Assembly (NCBI GenBank): GCA_030612585.1
Contig: JAUWNP010000064.1
Coordinates: forward strand, 1-20,972
Direction of reading: 5' to 3'
Origin: Anaerolineae bacterium
GTDB lineage: Bacteria > Chloroflexota > Anaerolineae > B4-G1
Length of the DNA: 20,972 bases
A program made the translations under genes and the position numbers. Of the stretch, positions 13,238 through 20,407 are shown piece after piece. The notes beneath the pieces were generated by a model. That model saw only the letters and a program-made list of their open reading frames with translations, was not told where the DNA came from and did not search any database. How positions within the stretch are numbered: the stretch's first letter is position 1; each line of letters begins with the position of its first letter.

Positions 13238-14092
13238 ATGTCCATTGTCGCAACGTTGTCTGGCTTGATAGAGGCCCTCTCGGACGAAATGACCCCCAAG
13301 TTTCTGGCGACCCGCTCGGCTGACGGCGTCCCCAACGTGGTGCCGTGCACCTCGCTGATGCCGGCGGGCGATGTGGAGGACCGTCTGATCTTCGGTAACT
13401 TCTTGCTGCGCAAGTCAGTGAGAAACCTGGATAGCGACCCCCGCGTGGCCATCCTGGTCATCACCACCGACCTGGAGGGCTGGGTATTGCAGGGGGACTT
13501 TGTAGAGTGGCAGCGGACGGGAGCCTACGTGGACCGCCTCAATAACACCGACCTCCTGCGCTACAACGCCTACACCGGCATTCGCAACGCCGGTATCATC
13601 CAGGTGCGGGCGGTGCTGCGCCATTTCCGTATCTCCAAACTGCGCGTGCTGGCAGATTACCTGCTGGCCCGCGCCGCAGCCCGTCCCATCACCCCACTCG
13701 CCCCCCCCGAAGCGGGGGAAAGTCCCTTCTTGCCGAAGGATGCGGTGACGATGCCCCGGCCGGTGCGAGAGGGGTTCAGCCCGGTGACGGCGGTGCGGGT
13801 GCTGACCTTTCTGGATAGCGAGGGTTACCCGCTGGCAGCGCCGGCGCTCTCCCTCCAGCCTGCCGGAGAGAGTGCGCTGGTCTGCGCAGAGGGATTGTTC
13901 GCCGACATGCTGGAACCGCTGGCCGTTGGCGCTCCAGTTGCTGCCTCACTCCTCACCCTCGACATCGTCTCCTTCCAGGCCAAGGGACGGTGGCTGGGAG
14001 GGCGACGGTTGCTAGGAGCGCCGGTGGGCGCGATGTCAGTGACGGCCGTCTACGCCGGTGGGCCACCTATCCCCGGCCGGCAGGTGGCGTGA
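13238..14092 (+). CDS. FMN-binding split-barrel (pyridoxamine 5'-phosphate oxidase-like) protein
   Basis: This 284-residue protein begins with a split-barrel flavin-binding domain: a helix, then FLATRSADGVPNVVPC, then LIFGNFLLRKSVRNLDSDPRVAILV, the usual order of strands and the helix that contacts FMN. Residues 120-160 are helical, and the C-terminal 120 residues look like a second, diverged barrel (SEGYPLAAPALSLQPAGE). It probably binds FMN or a related flavin as an oxidoreductase or flavin carrier; the substrate is unknown. GAGAGG eight bases before the ATG supports the start. A short palindrome (13704-13718) lies in the linker between the halves. It sits just upstream of a PadR-controlled flavin reductase operon, suggesting related chemistry. 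Confidence 0.8.
   Translation: MSIVATLSGLIEALSDEMTPKFLATRSADGVPNVVPCTSLMPAGDVEDRLIFGNFLLRKSVRNLDSDPRVAILVITTDLEGWVLQGDFVEWQRTGAYVDRLNNTDLLRYNAYTGIRNAGIIQVRAVLRHFRISKLRVLADYLLARAAARPITPLAPPEAGESPFLPKDAVTMPRPVREGFSPVTAVRVLTFLDSEGYPLAAPALSLQPAGESALVCAEGLFADMLEPLAVGAPVAASLLTLDIVSFQAKGRWLGGRRLLGAPVGAMSVTAVYAGGPPIPGRQVA
13704..13718. repeat. C-rich/G-rich hairpin in the linker of the flavin protein
   Basis: CCCCCG (13704-13709) pairs with CGGGGG (13713-13718) around AAG, within a stretch encoding LAPPEAGESPFLP. The position between the two barrel halves fits a tolerated insertion, but the repeat is short. Confidence 0.4.
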
Positions 14093-14208
14093 AGGCTGAG
14101 TGCCAATTCATCCTCACCTATGAGCACGATGTCGGCAAGGCTCATGGCTTCCCACTGCGCCATACACAACTCTTCCGGGAAAACACCCCCCCTCTCGGTA
14201 AATTGGAC

Positions 14209-14237
14209 TTGACAAACCATTCTTTTTGTGGTATTAT
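14209..14237 (+). promoter_or_regulatory. Sigma70 promoter of the PadR operon
   Basis: TTGACA at 14209-14214 and TATTAT at 14232-14237 are spaced by exactly 17 bp. The first gene of the operon starts at 14285, leaving a leader of about 40 bases. Confidence 0.8.
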
Positions 14238-14251
14238 ATGACTGATCATAT
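14236..14251. promoter_or_regulatory. Operator candidate for the PadR regulator
   Basis: ATATGA (14236-14241) and TCATAT (14246-14251) form a six-base inverted repeat with a four-base centre. It overlaps the -10 and the expected start of transcription. PadR proteins usually bind short AT-rich dyads at their own promoters, so autoregulation is likely. Confidence 0.55.
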
Positions 14252-14284
14252 ATAGGATGAGGCTTATAATAGAAAGGACGTCTG

Positions 14285-14842
14285 ATGTCCCTGGAACATG
14301 CCATGCTCGGCTTTCTACGCTATACCCCGTTGACGGGATACGATCTGAAGAAGGCCTTTGACGTTTCAGTGCGCCACTTCTGGCCAGCCGACCAGAGCCA
14401 GATTTACCGCACCCTGGCCCGCATGGCGGAGCGGGGATGGGTGGAGATGGAGGTCATCCCACAGGAGGAGCGCCCCAACCGTAAGGTCTACAACATCACC
14501 GAGGCAGGACGGGAGGAACTACGCCGCTGGTTGGCCACGCCACTCCCCCCCGACGATCACCGCCTCCCCTGGCTGGTTCAAGTCTTCTTCTCCGGGCAAC
14601 TGGACGACGAGGAGGTACTGGCCCTCTTCGAGCGAGAAGCCGAGCAGTTGCGAGCCAGGCTGACACGTTACGCCCAGGTGCCCCAGGAGAGCGCCGCCTA
14701 CGTCGAGACAGTCGGTTCTCCCCGCGAGACCTTCTTCTGGATGTTGACGCTGGAGTACGGGGGCACAGTGAATCGGGCGGCGTTGGAATGGATAGAGGAA
14801 GTCATGCGGCGTCTGCGGCGCGGAGAGCAACCTTCCCGCTGA
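14285..14842 (+). CDS. PadR-family transcriptional regulator
   Basis: This 185-residue protein starts with the PadR winged helix (MLGFLRYTPLTGYDLKKAF, SQIYRTLARMAERGWVE, KVYNITEAGREEL) in residues 4-85. A helical C-terminal dimerisation half of the AphA/Vir type follows (about 95-178). It should bind a dyad in its own promoter and respond to a hydrophobic or aromatic effector. It leads an operon: the flavin reductase gene starts 41 bases downstream. AGAAAGGA lies just before the ATG. It probably represses the whole operon through the palindrome at 14236-14251. Confidence 0.92.
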   Translation: MSLEHAMLGFLRYTPLTGYDLKKAFDVSVRHFWPADQSQIYRTLARMAERGWVEMEVIPQEERPNRKVYNITEAGREELRRWLATPLPPDDHRLPWLVQVFFSGQLDDEEVLALFEREAEQLRARLTRYAQVPQESAAYVETVGSPRETFFWMLTLEYGGTVNRAALEWIEEVMRRLRRGEQPSR

Positions 14843-14882
14843 TCAGCCAAGACCAAAGACAAATATAGGGAGGAAAAACAAA

Positions 14883-15989
14883 ATGAAGATTCTAGCGATT
14901 AACGGCAGCCCACGGGGCAAAAAGAGCAACACCGATCGCATCCTGCAACCCTTCCTGGAAGGGGCGCGGGAGAACGGGGCAGAGACGGAGACGGTCTACC
15001 TGAAGGACAAGACCATCAATCCTTGCATTGGCTGTTTCACTTGTTGGACCAAGACGCCCGGCGTCTGCGTCCACAAAGACGACATGCCCGCGCTGCTGGA
15101 AAAGTTGCGCGAGGCGGACGTCGTGGTCTACGCCACGCCGCTCTATGTCTTTACTGTCACCGCGCAGATGAAGGCGTTTATGGACCGCCACATCCCCATA
15201 CTGCAACCGTTCATCCTCGAACGAGACGGGCAGTACATCCATCCCCAGCGCTACGAGTCACGACATAACAAAGTGGTGCTCATCTCCAATTGCGGCTTCC
15301 CGGAGCGGCATCACTTCTCCGGGCTGGAGGAGACGTTCCGCTGCTTCACTTCGGGCCCTGATTCGGAACTGGCCGGTACCATTCTGTGCGCTGGGGGAGA
15401 GTTGTTGAAGCAGCCAGCACTGCAAGAGAACACCCAGTGGTACATCGAGGCTGCCTGCCAGGCCGGGCGCGAGGTAGTCGAACAGGGCCACATCGCGCCG
15501 GAGACACAGGAGACGCTGGACCGGCCGCTTATGGAGAACCCCGCCGTCTACGCCCGCATGGCGAACGCCCACTGGAATAGCGTCGTCGCCCGCCCGGAAG
15601 GGGAAGCCGGGCCGGGGGAGGGCGAACCGGGAACACGGCTACCGCCGCCCACTTCCCGCGACACGGTGCGCGATCTGATCGCTGGCATGGCGATAGTCTT
15701 CAACCCCGATGCGGCAGGGGATCTCCAGGCCATAGTCCAGTTCGACGTGAGCGGCGACGAGCCGGGGCAATACTATCTGCACATCGCCGAGGGAACGTGC
15801 GCCGCCTTTGAAGGCATCCATCCCGAACCTACACTGACCATACATACGCCCTCGGAAGTATGGCTACGCATCAGCCGGGGGGAACTGGACGGGGCGCAGG
15901 CGATGATGTCGGGCCAGTACACCGTCGAGGGCGACCTGGGGTTGCTGATGCGCTTTAGTCAACTCTTTTCGACAGCGCTGGAGACGTAA
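14883..15989 (+). CDS. NADPH-dependent FMN reductase-like flavoprotein fused to an SCP2 domain
   Basis: Residues 1-215 are a flavodoxin-fold reductase: phosphate-binding loop GSPRGKKSNT (8-17), the CIGCFTCW cysteine motif, and YATPLYVFTVTAQMKAFMDR, as in iron-sulfur flavoproteins and NAD(P)H-dependent FMN reductases. A Pro/Gly-rich linker of about 25 residues leads to a C-terminal SCP2 sterol-carrier-like domain (about 260-368), which in other proteins holds a hydrophobic ligand. The same SCP2 type begins the next protein, so the domain appears duplicated across the gene border. GGGAGGA eight bases before the ATG is a strong ribosome site. The next gene begins four bases after the stop. It may reduce a quinone-like or lipid substrate presented by the SCP2 domain (inference). 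Confidence 0.88.
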   Translation: MKILAINGSPRGKKSNTDRILQPFLEGARENGAETETVYLKDKTINPCIGCFTCWTKTPGVCVHKDDMPALLEKLREADVVVYATPLYVFTVTAQMKAFMDRHIPILQPFILERDGQYIHPQRYESRHNKVVLISNCGFPERHHFSGLEETFRCFTSGPDSELAGTILCAGGELLKQPALQENTQWYIEAACQAGREVVEQGHIAPETQETLDRPLMENPAVYARMANAHWNSVVARPEGEAGPGEGEPGTRLPPPTSRDTVRDLIAGMAIVFNPDAAGDLQAIVQFDVSGDEPGQYYLHIAEGTCAAFEGIHPEPTLTIHTPSEVWLRISRGELDGAQAMMSGQYTVEGDLGLLMRFSQLFSTALET

Positions 15990-15993
15990 CAGT

Positions 15994-18549
15994 ATGCAAA
16001 TCCCAACCAATACTTCGGCACAACTCAGTACAAGCCTCAACCTGCGCCAAACCATCGAAGGTATGCCGCTGGTCTTCGACCCTGCCGCCGCTGGGGAACT
16101 GACCGCCACGATCCAATTCGACGTCAGCGGCCCCGAACCCGGCGTATATCACCTGCGCATTGCAAGCGGCGAGTGCACCTTTCACGAAGGAGCCGCCGCC
16201 TCCCCTTCCCTCACTATCTCCACCCCCTCCGACGTGTGGTTAAAAATCAGCCGGGGCGAACTGTCCGGGCAGGAAGCGATGATGCAGGGCCTTTACAACG
16301 CCAAGGGCAACATCAGCCTGTTGCTCAAGATGGACAGTTTGTTCAAGCCAGCCGCAGAGGTCTCCTACGAAGCGCCTCCCGGTCAGCGCCCCGCCGGACC
16401 GATTCCACTGCCGGGCATGGCCTGGATGCAGGTCGCTTTTCTGCCGTGGATGATCCACTGGATCACCTTCGATATTCCCGGCGTGAGCCGCTGGGTCAGC
16501 GTCGGGCTGCCGCTGCTTTTGGCCGCGCTGATCGTCGGCTACCGCCTTGCTTTTCGAGGGACCACGTCCCGTTCTCCCAATCACCAATTTCCCAATTACC
16601 AACCCCCTACATGGCTGGAATGGGGCGGGCTGGGATTTTTCGCCCTGGCAGGAGTGCTCACCCTGACAGACGAGACCGGCTTTGCCGTCTGGGGCTCGAT
16701 CGTCAGCAGCGTGGTGATGGCGGCCCTATGGCTGGGGACACTGCTCTTTGCCGATGAGCCGCTCTCGGCCAACTACTCCAAGTGGGGCTATGTCAAAGCC
16801 TTGTGGCGCAACAGCATGTTCATCTACCCCAACGCTGTCATCAGCCTGATGTGGGGCTACCAGTTCATCGTCGCCGCGCTCGTTGGCGCAGCCGCGATCC
16901 TGCTGCCCAATCTGATGGTCGTCTTTACCGTCACCCGCTACCTGTTGCTGGTACCGGCGTTCATCTTTACCTCTGTCTACCAGTCCCGCGCCGCCCAATC
17001 TCCAATCTCCAATTACGCATCATCTATGGCCCGGTTGCGCTTCTGGGCCGGGATGGGGCTTTCGGCAGTTTCCGGGCTGCTGCTGGCAGCCTCCATGCCC
17101 AATTTCGACGTGGGGCTGCTGGGCTGGCTGGCGCTGGTACCACTGGTGGCGACCCTCACAATCGCGCCGGTCAAACAACATTACCTGCTGGCCCTACCCT
17201 TTGGGATGGTTTGGTCCATCGCCGCCCACAACTGGTACCCGAACATCTTTAGCCCGACGTTGGGCTATTTCCTGATCATCGCCGTCGGCACATTCTACGC
17301 CGGGATCATCCAGTTGGGAGTCTGGCTCCAAGGTCGGCTGCCGGGCGCGCTCAAACTGCTGGCCCTGCCCGTGACCTGGGCCGCCGTCGAGTTCGTCAAG
17401 TTCGTCGCCCCGGTGGTGGAGGATTGGTGGTTCGTGCTGCTGGCGAAATCGCAGTGGCGATTCCCGCCGGCGCTGCAGATTCTGAGCGTCACCGGTTTTC
17501 CTGGCCTCTCCTTCCTCGTTATGCTGGCAAACGTCGCCCTGGCATTTCTGTTACTAAGAAACCGGGTTTTTTCCGGAAAACCCGGTTTCTGGACCTGCGT
17601 CGCCACACTGACCATCGTCGCGCTCATCGTCGTATGGGGCGCGGTGTCTCTGCCCTCACCCCCAACCAACACCTTCACCATCGCTGCGCTGACCGACCTG
17701 GTCAACCAGGACCCCGCCATCGGCACAGGCGGCGAGAGTTCGGGCGTTGGCTACGTGGCGACGACCCCTGAAATGTCGCAGGCCATCTTTGACGTAGACG
17801 CCGCGCTGACGCGCCAGGTCGCCCACCAGCATCCTGCCTTCGTCGTCTGGCCAGAGAACGAATTTGCCCAGGTGACGGACGCGGGGATGATGGCTCAACT
17901 GGGTGCGCTGGCCGCGGAAACCAACGCCTACATCGTGGCCGACGTGGTGTCCACCAAATCCGGCCGGCCCGTGGCCGATTTCAGCACGGCGGACGATCTG
18001 TACGACACTGCCATCCTGTACGGCCCGGATGGAAACGAAGTCGGGCAGCGGCCCAAGATCAACATCACCGGCGGCGAGGCCGGTCATGGCTTCATCCCTG
18101 GGCCGCGCACGTACCCGGTCTTTGACACGCCGTACGGCAGTGTAGGGATCGGGGTCTGCTGGGACCGGCACCGGCTGTTCATCGTCCGCGAACTGGCCCG
18201 CAGCGGCGCACAGATCGTCCTTATGCCCGCGGACGACGACTTCGAGGCCAACGCTTGGTTCCCAGCCTACCATGCCTCCGACACCGTTTTCCGCGCTGCC
18301 GAGAACCGTCTCGCCTTGACCACCGGCACGACGAGCGGCCTCTCGGTGATCGTTGACCCCTACGGACGTATCGTGGCCGAAGGCACCGTCAACGAGCGTG
18401 GCGTCATTGTCGGCGAGACTTTCACTGTGCCCGGGCAGACGCTCTACACTCGTTGGGGCGACTGGTTCGGGTGGCTGACGGTTATCCTCTTGTTGGTGGC
18501 CGCCGGCAGGGCAATCTTTGTGAGCACATCGAGGAAAAATGGAACGTGA
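15994..18549 (+). CDS. SCP2-membrane-nitrilase fusion, apolipoprotein N-acyltransferase-like
   Basis: This 851-residue protein has three parts. Residues 1-120 are an SCP2 domain closely similar to the one ending the previous protein. Residues about 135-330 hold several membrane helices of unknown family. Residues about 345-851 look like Lnt: further membrane helices, then a carbon-nitrogen hydrolase domain with a complete triad, E621 (WPENEF), K688 (RPKINI) and C722 (GVCWDR), and a final membrane helix. Lnt acylates the N-terminus of lipoproteins on the outer face of the inner membrane. The N-terminal fusion adds about 330 residues to the usual length, so a different acyl donor or acceptor is possible. 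Three repeat-derived stretches lie in loops (16573-16611, 16994-17015, 17557-17590). GGAG precedes the ATG. Confidence 0.88.
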   Translation: MQIPTNTSAQLSTSLNLRQTIEGMPLVFDPAAAGELTATIQFDVSGPEPGVYHLRIASGECTFHEGAAASPSLTISTPSDVWLKISRGELSGQEAMMQGLYNAKGNISLLLKMDSLFKPAAEVSYEAPPGQRPAGPIPLPGMAWMQVAFLPWMIHWITFDIPGVSRWVSVGLPLLLAALIVGYRLAFRGTTSRSPNHQFPNYQPPTWLEWGGLGFFALAGVLTLTDETGFAVWGSIVSSVVMAALWLGTLLFADEPLSANYSKWGYVKALWRNSMFIYPNAVISLMWGYQFIVAALVGAAAILLPNLMVVFTVTRYLLLVPAFIFTSVYQSRAAQSPISNYASSMARLRFWAGMGLSAVSGLLLAASMPNFDVGLLGWLALVPLVATLTIAPVKQHYLLALPFGMVWSIAAHNWYPNIFSPTLGYFLIIAVGTFYAGIIQLGVWLQGRLPGALKLLALPVTWAAVEFVKFVAPVVEDWWFVLLAKSQWRFPPALQILSVTGFPGLSFLVMLANVALAFLLLRNRVFSGKPGFWTCVATLTIVALIVVWGAVSLPSPPTNTFTIAALTDLVNQDPAIGTGGESSGVGYVATTPEMSQAIFDVDAALTRQVAHQHPAFVVWPENEFAQVTDAGMMAQLGALAAETNAYIVADVVSTKSGRPVADFSTADDLYDTAILYGPDGNEVGQRPKINITGGEAGHGFIPGPRTYPVFDTPYGSVGIGVCWDRHRLFIVRELARSGAQIVLMPADDDFEANAWFPAYHASDTVFRAAENRLALTTGTTSGLSVIVDPYGRIVAEGTVNERGVIVGETFTVPGQTLYTRWGDWFGWLTVILLLVAAGRAIFVSTSRKNGT
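16573..16611. repeat. CCAATTACC-type simple repeat in a membrane-protein loop
   Basis: Imperfect repeats of a CCAATTNCC unit encode a hydrophilic loop (SPNHQFPNYQPPT) between two predicted membrane helices. The codons are AT-richer than the surrounding gene. It resembles intergenic simple repeats and the related stretch at 16994-17015. Confidence 0.5.
16994..17015. repeat. CCAATCT tandem repeat in a second loop
   Basis: CCAATCT is repeated twice and followed by CCAATTAC, translated as QSPISNYAS between two membrane helices. It is related to 16573-16611 in the same gene. Confidence 0.5.
17557..17590. repeat. Perfect GAAACCGGG palindrome, in frame in the acyltransferase-like gene
   Basis: AGAAACCGGGTTTT (17557-17570) pairs perfectly with AAAACCCGGTTTCT (17577-17590) around TTCCGG. 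It encodes RNRVFSGKPGF at the end of a membrane helix. The same element occurs inverted at 5105-5136, in part at 5567-5625, and as the core of the MITE-like element at 3116-3205. Here it is read in a different frame from the kinase copies. Confidence 0.85.
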
Positions 18550-18580
18550 AAGTTATCGCCATCAACGGCAGTCACAGAGG
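18546..18580 (+). pseudogene. 5' stub of a second NADPH-dependent FMN reductase gene
   Basis: GTG at 18546 overlaps the upstream stop codon (GTGA), the typical coupling of a fourth operon gene. The first codons read VKVIAINGSHRG, the start of a flavodoxin-like reductase, comparable to MKILAINGSPRG at 14883. After about a dozen codons the sequence switches to reverse transcriptase coding in another frame, so the gene is truncated. Its remainder is not found in this window. Confidence 0.8.
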
Positions 18581-18952
18581 ACGCATACTCTCAACGAGCA
18601 CGACGGAAACGTGGGATTCGACTTCCTCGGTTTCAACATCCGGCAATACCGGGTGGGGAGATAGCATACCCGCACGTACCGGGGAAAAGCAGGCTTCAAG
18701 ACGCTCATCAAGCCAAGCAAGAAGGCCTGCCAGCGACAACTGGAAGAAATGCGGGAGGTGATACGCCAACACAAAGGTGCACCTCAAGCCGCGCTGGTCA
18801 AGGCGCTCAACCCCAAGATTCGGGGCTGGATGCAGTACCATTGCGTGAGTGTCGCCAAGAAAACGTTCGACCGGATGGACGCCCAACTCTTCCACAAACT
18901 ATACCGGTGGGCTCGGTTTCGACACCCACGCAAAACTGGGGGGGGGGATTAG
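18578..18952 (+). pseudogene. C-terminal fragment of a group II intron reverse transcriptase/maturase
   Basis: The frame reads HTLNEHDGNVGFDFLGFN, then GFKTLIKPSKKA, then LNPKIRGWMQYH and RWARFRHPRK. These are the end of the reverse transcriptase domain and the maturase (domain X) of LtrA-type proteins. An in-frame TAG at 18662-18664 and loss of the N-terminal two thirds make it a pseudogene. It also lacks the usual C-terminal tail, breaking off at a run of ten G (18938-18947) shared with the end of the convergent gene. It is plus strand, opposite to the intron RNA at 19714-20407, so the two are not one simple intron unless an inversion occurred. Confidence 0.88.
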
Positions 18953-19707
18953 GCGGCGGCGCAAGATTGTGTATCTACCAACTCTTTGTGAAGTCTATCC
19001 AAGTATTCTGCACAGACTCTATCGAACTTCTCAAGGTAATCCAGGCATTCTCTATTGAGTTCAGGAATTCCTGGAAGTTCTATTTCCTCTGATTGGCTCA
19101 AGATGGTGCCATCAGGTGCTCTTCTGACGTGCCGGAATGCCCCGAATTTCATCTGGTCGAGATTCCAGGGATCACTAGCTGGTTTGCTCCAGGAGAGCGG
19201 CTGCCAAGACATTGCAGATCGTGCATCAAGTTCACGAGCCTTTGCCGAAGCGAGATGGACGATTGATAGGTTTCGGACTTTGCGGACTCTCTCTATGATG
19301 GAGCTCTCCTTTGGTGGCTTCCGATGTTTCACATGGGCTTTGCTTATTCTATTCGCGCGATTCAGTTGGCTGTACAGCGTTTCATAGGCAGAATCCGCAG
19401 CTACAAAGAACATAGCGTAAGAGAACACACACTTCAGGAATACCGGCTGAAGTTCGATGAAGGCACAGGCTGACACTGCAGATAGTTCACCTTCAGACTC
19501 CGATGGCTTAATATGAGATTGATATGGAGTGGAAGCCCTTTTCCAGTCCCTGACTACCTCTGCAAGAAAGAAGTGCAGAAGCTCGAAATTGTAGATGAGT
19601 TCTGGCCAAGGTAACAGTTCCCTTTGGCCTGAATCATCGGTCACAAGGATTGGTTTCTTCCCTTTCAGAAACGTAGACAAGCTTTTACGACTCCTTAGCC
19701 GCTGCAC
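18949..19707 (-). CDS. Hypothetical protein, weakly HEPN-like
   Basis: This 252-residue protein is not recognised. It is mostly helical, soluble and less GC-rich than its neighbours, suggesting recent transfer. Residues 145-151 read RNLSIVH, fitting the R-(polar)-x4-6-H pattern of HEPN RNase-type domains, in a helical region of charged residues (ERVRKVRNLSIVHLASAKA). This is a weak hint only. The GTG start at 19707 lies seven bases after the proposed 3' end of the group II intron. If spliced, the frame would extend four to six codons upstream and then meet a stop, so the true N-terminus may have been lost at the intron junction. The stop overlaps the reverse transcriptase fragment's stop. Confidence 0.6.
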   Translation of the reverse strand: MQRLRSRKSLSTFLKGKKPILVTDDSGQRELLPWPELIYNFELLHFFLAEVVRDWKRASTPYQSHIKPSESEGELSAVSACAFIELQPVFLKCVFSYAMFFVAADSAYETLYSQLNRANRISKAHVKHRKPPKESSIIERVRKVRNLSIVHLASAKARELDARSAMSWQPLSWSKPASDPWNLDQMKFGAFRHVRRAPDGTILSQSEEIELPGIPELNRECLDYLEKFDRVCAEYLDRLHKELVDTQSCAAA

Positions 19708-19779
19708 ATCGCGGTAGGGTAGGCGGCCAGCGAGTTACTGTCGCTTACGCTTACAGCACTTTTCCAACCGCCCCCCTCC

Positions 19780-19813
19780 GAACCGGACGTGAACGTTTCC
19801 GTTCATCCGGCTC
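19780..19813 (-). ncRNA. Group II intron domain V
   Basis: Thirty-four bases, the canonical domain V length, form a hairpin with a GAAA tetraloop and a two-base bulge. This is the catalytic heart of the ribozyme and the strongest single proof of the intron. No damaging change is visible. Confidence 0.9.
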
Positions 19814-19835
19814 TCCAGTAAGCCTTACTTCAGTT

Positions 19836-19886
19836 TTACACCGTTCTACTTCTGACTATCTCCAGGTACGTTTGAGCATCTTGCAT
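19836..19886 (-). pseudogene. N-terminal remnant of the intron's own reverse transcriptase
   Basis: A 16-codon frame starting at ATG 19886 reads MQDAQTYLEIVRSRTV. The first 14 residues resemble the start of LtrA-type proteins (MQ.A...L.I.R.R). A stop follows, then domain IV/V sequence, so nearly the whole ORF seems to have been removed by an internal deletion in domain IV. Confidence 0.65.
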
Positions 19887-20407
19887 TTCGCACGCCTCTC
19901 CCGTCCCAAAGATTTGGCTTACCTGTCCCCCTTCGCCATGTGCGCGGCTTTCCCGCGCTCGGACTACTATGGGGACTCCGTGACCCTATGGCTCGCGCCA
20001 CTTAGGCCATCCCGTGTTCCGCGCGAAATGAACGTATCAGGCTAATTTAGGCGACCTATTCGTATCCTTGCCACCTCTCGTTGAGGCGTGTTCCTAGACA
20101 GGTATCTTCAGGTCATCTCCTACCGTAATGGCCTTACGTCTAGGATGCAGGTTTCAGTTGGTTTTCCTGCAGGCCTGACATTCAACCACCGGACACTGGG
20201 TTTCAGGCAGTCTAGCCTTCGCCATGTCAGCCAGCCCTTGCGATAGCGTCTTGGCTACGCCAACTTTGCCTCACTTCGCTTTACCGACATGCTATGTTCA
20301 CAGTCCGGTTTCCCTTCCTGCTAAGTCGGTTGGGCTTGTGGGTCTTGCCCGATACCTTCCCTACATAGTCCTATGGACTAGATTCATTCCGCCGGTTCAC
20401 GGCGCAC

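Larger units (their letters stand above)
19714..20407 (-). ncRNA. Group II intron RNA without its ORF
   Basis: Read on the minus strand the 694-base element begins GTGCGCC (consensus GUGYG) at 20407. It contains a 34-base domain V at 19813-19780 (starting GAGCCGG, GAAA tetraloop, ending CCGGTTC), a domain VI with an ACAGTAA loop like that of Ll.LtrB, and ends CCTACCCTAC near 19714. Exon-binding candidates are present in order in domain I: GTCAG (20179-20175) can pair with CTGAC, and GTAGGA (20123-20118) with TTCTAC, both immediately upstream of the 5' splice site. Only the first codons of its reverse transcriptase remain (19836-19886). Splicing or movement would need a maturase in trans. The exact 3' end is uncertain by a few bases. 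Confidence 0.85.
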
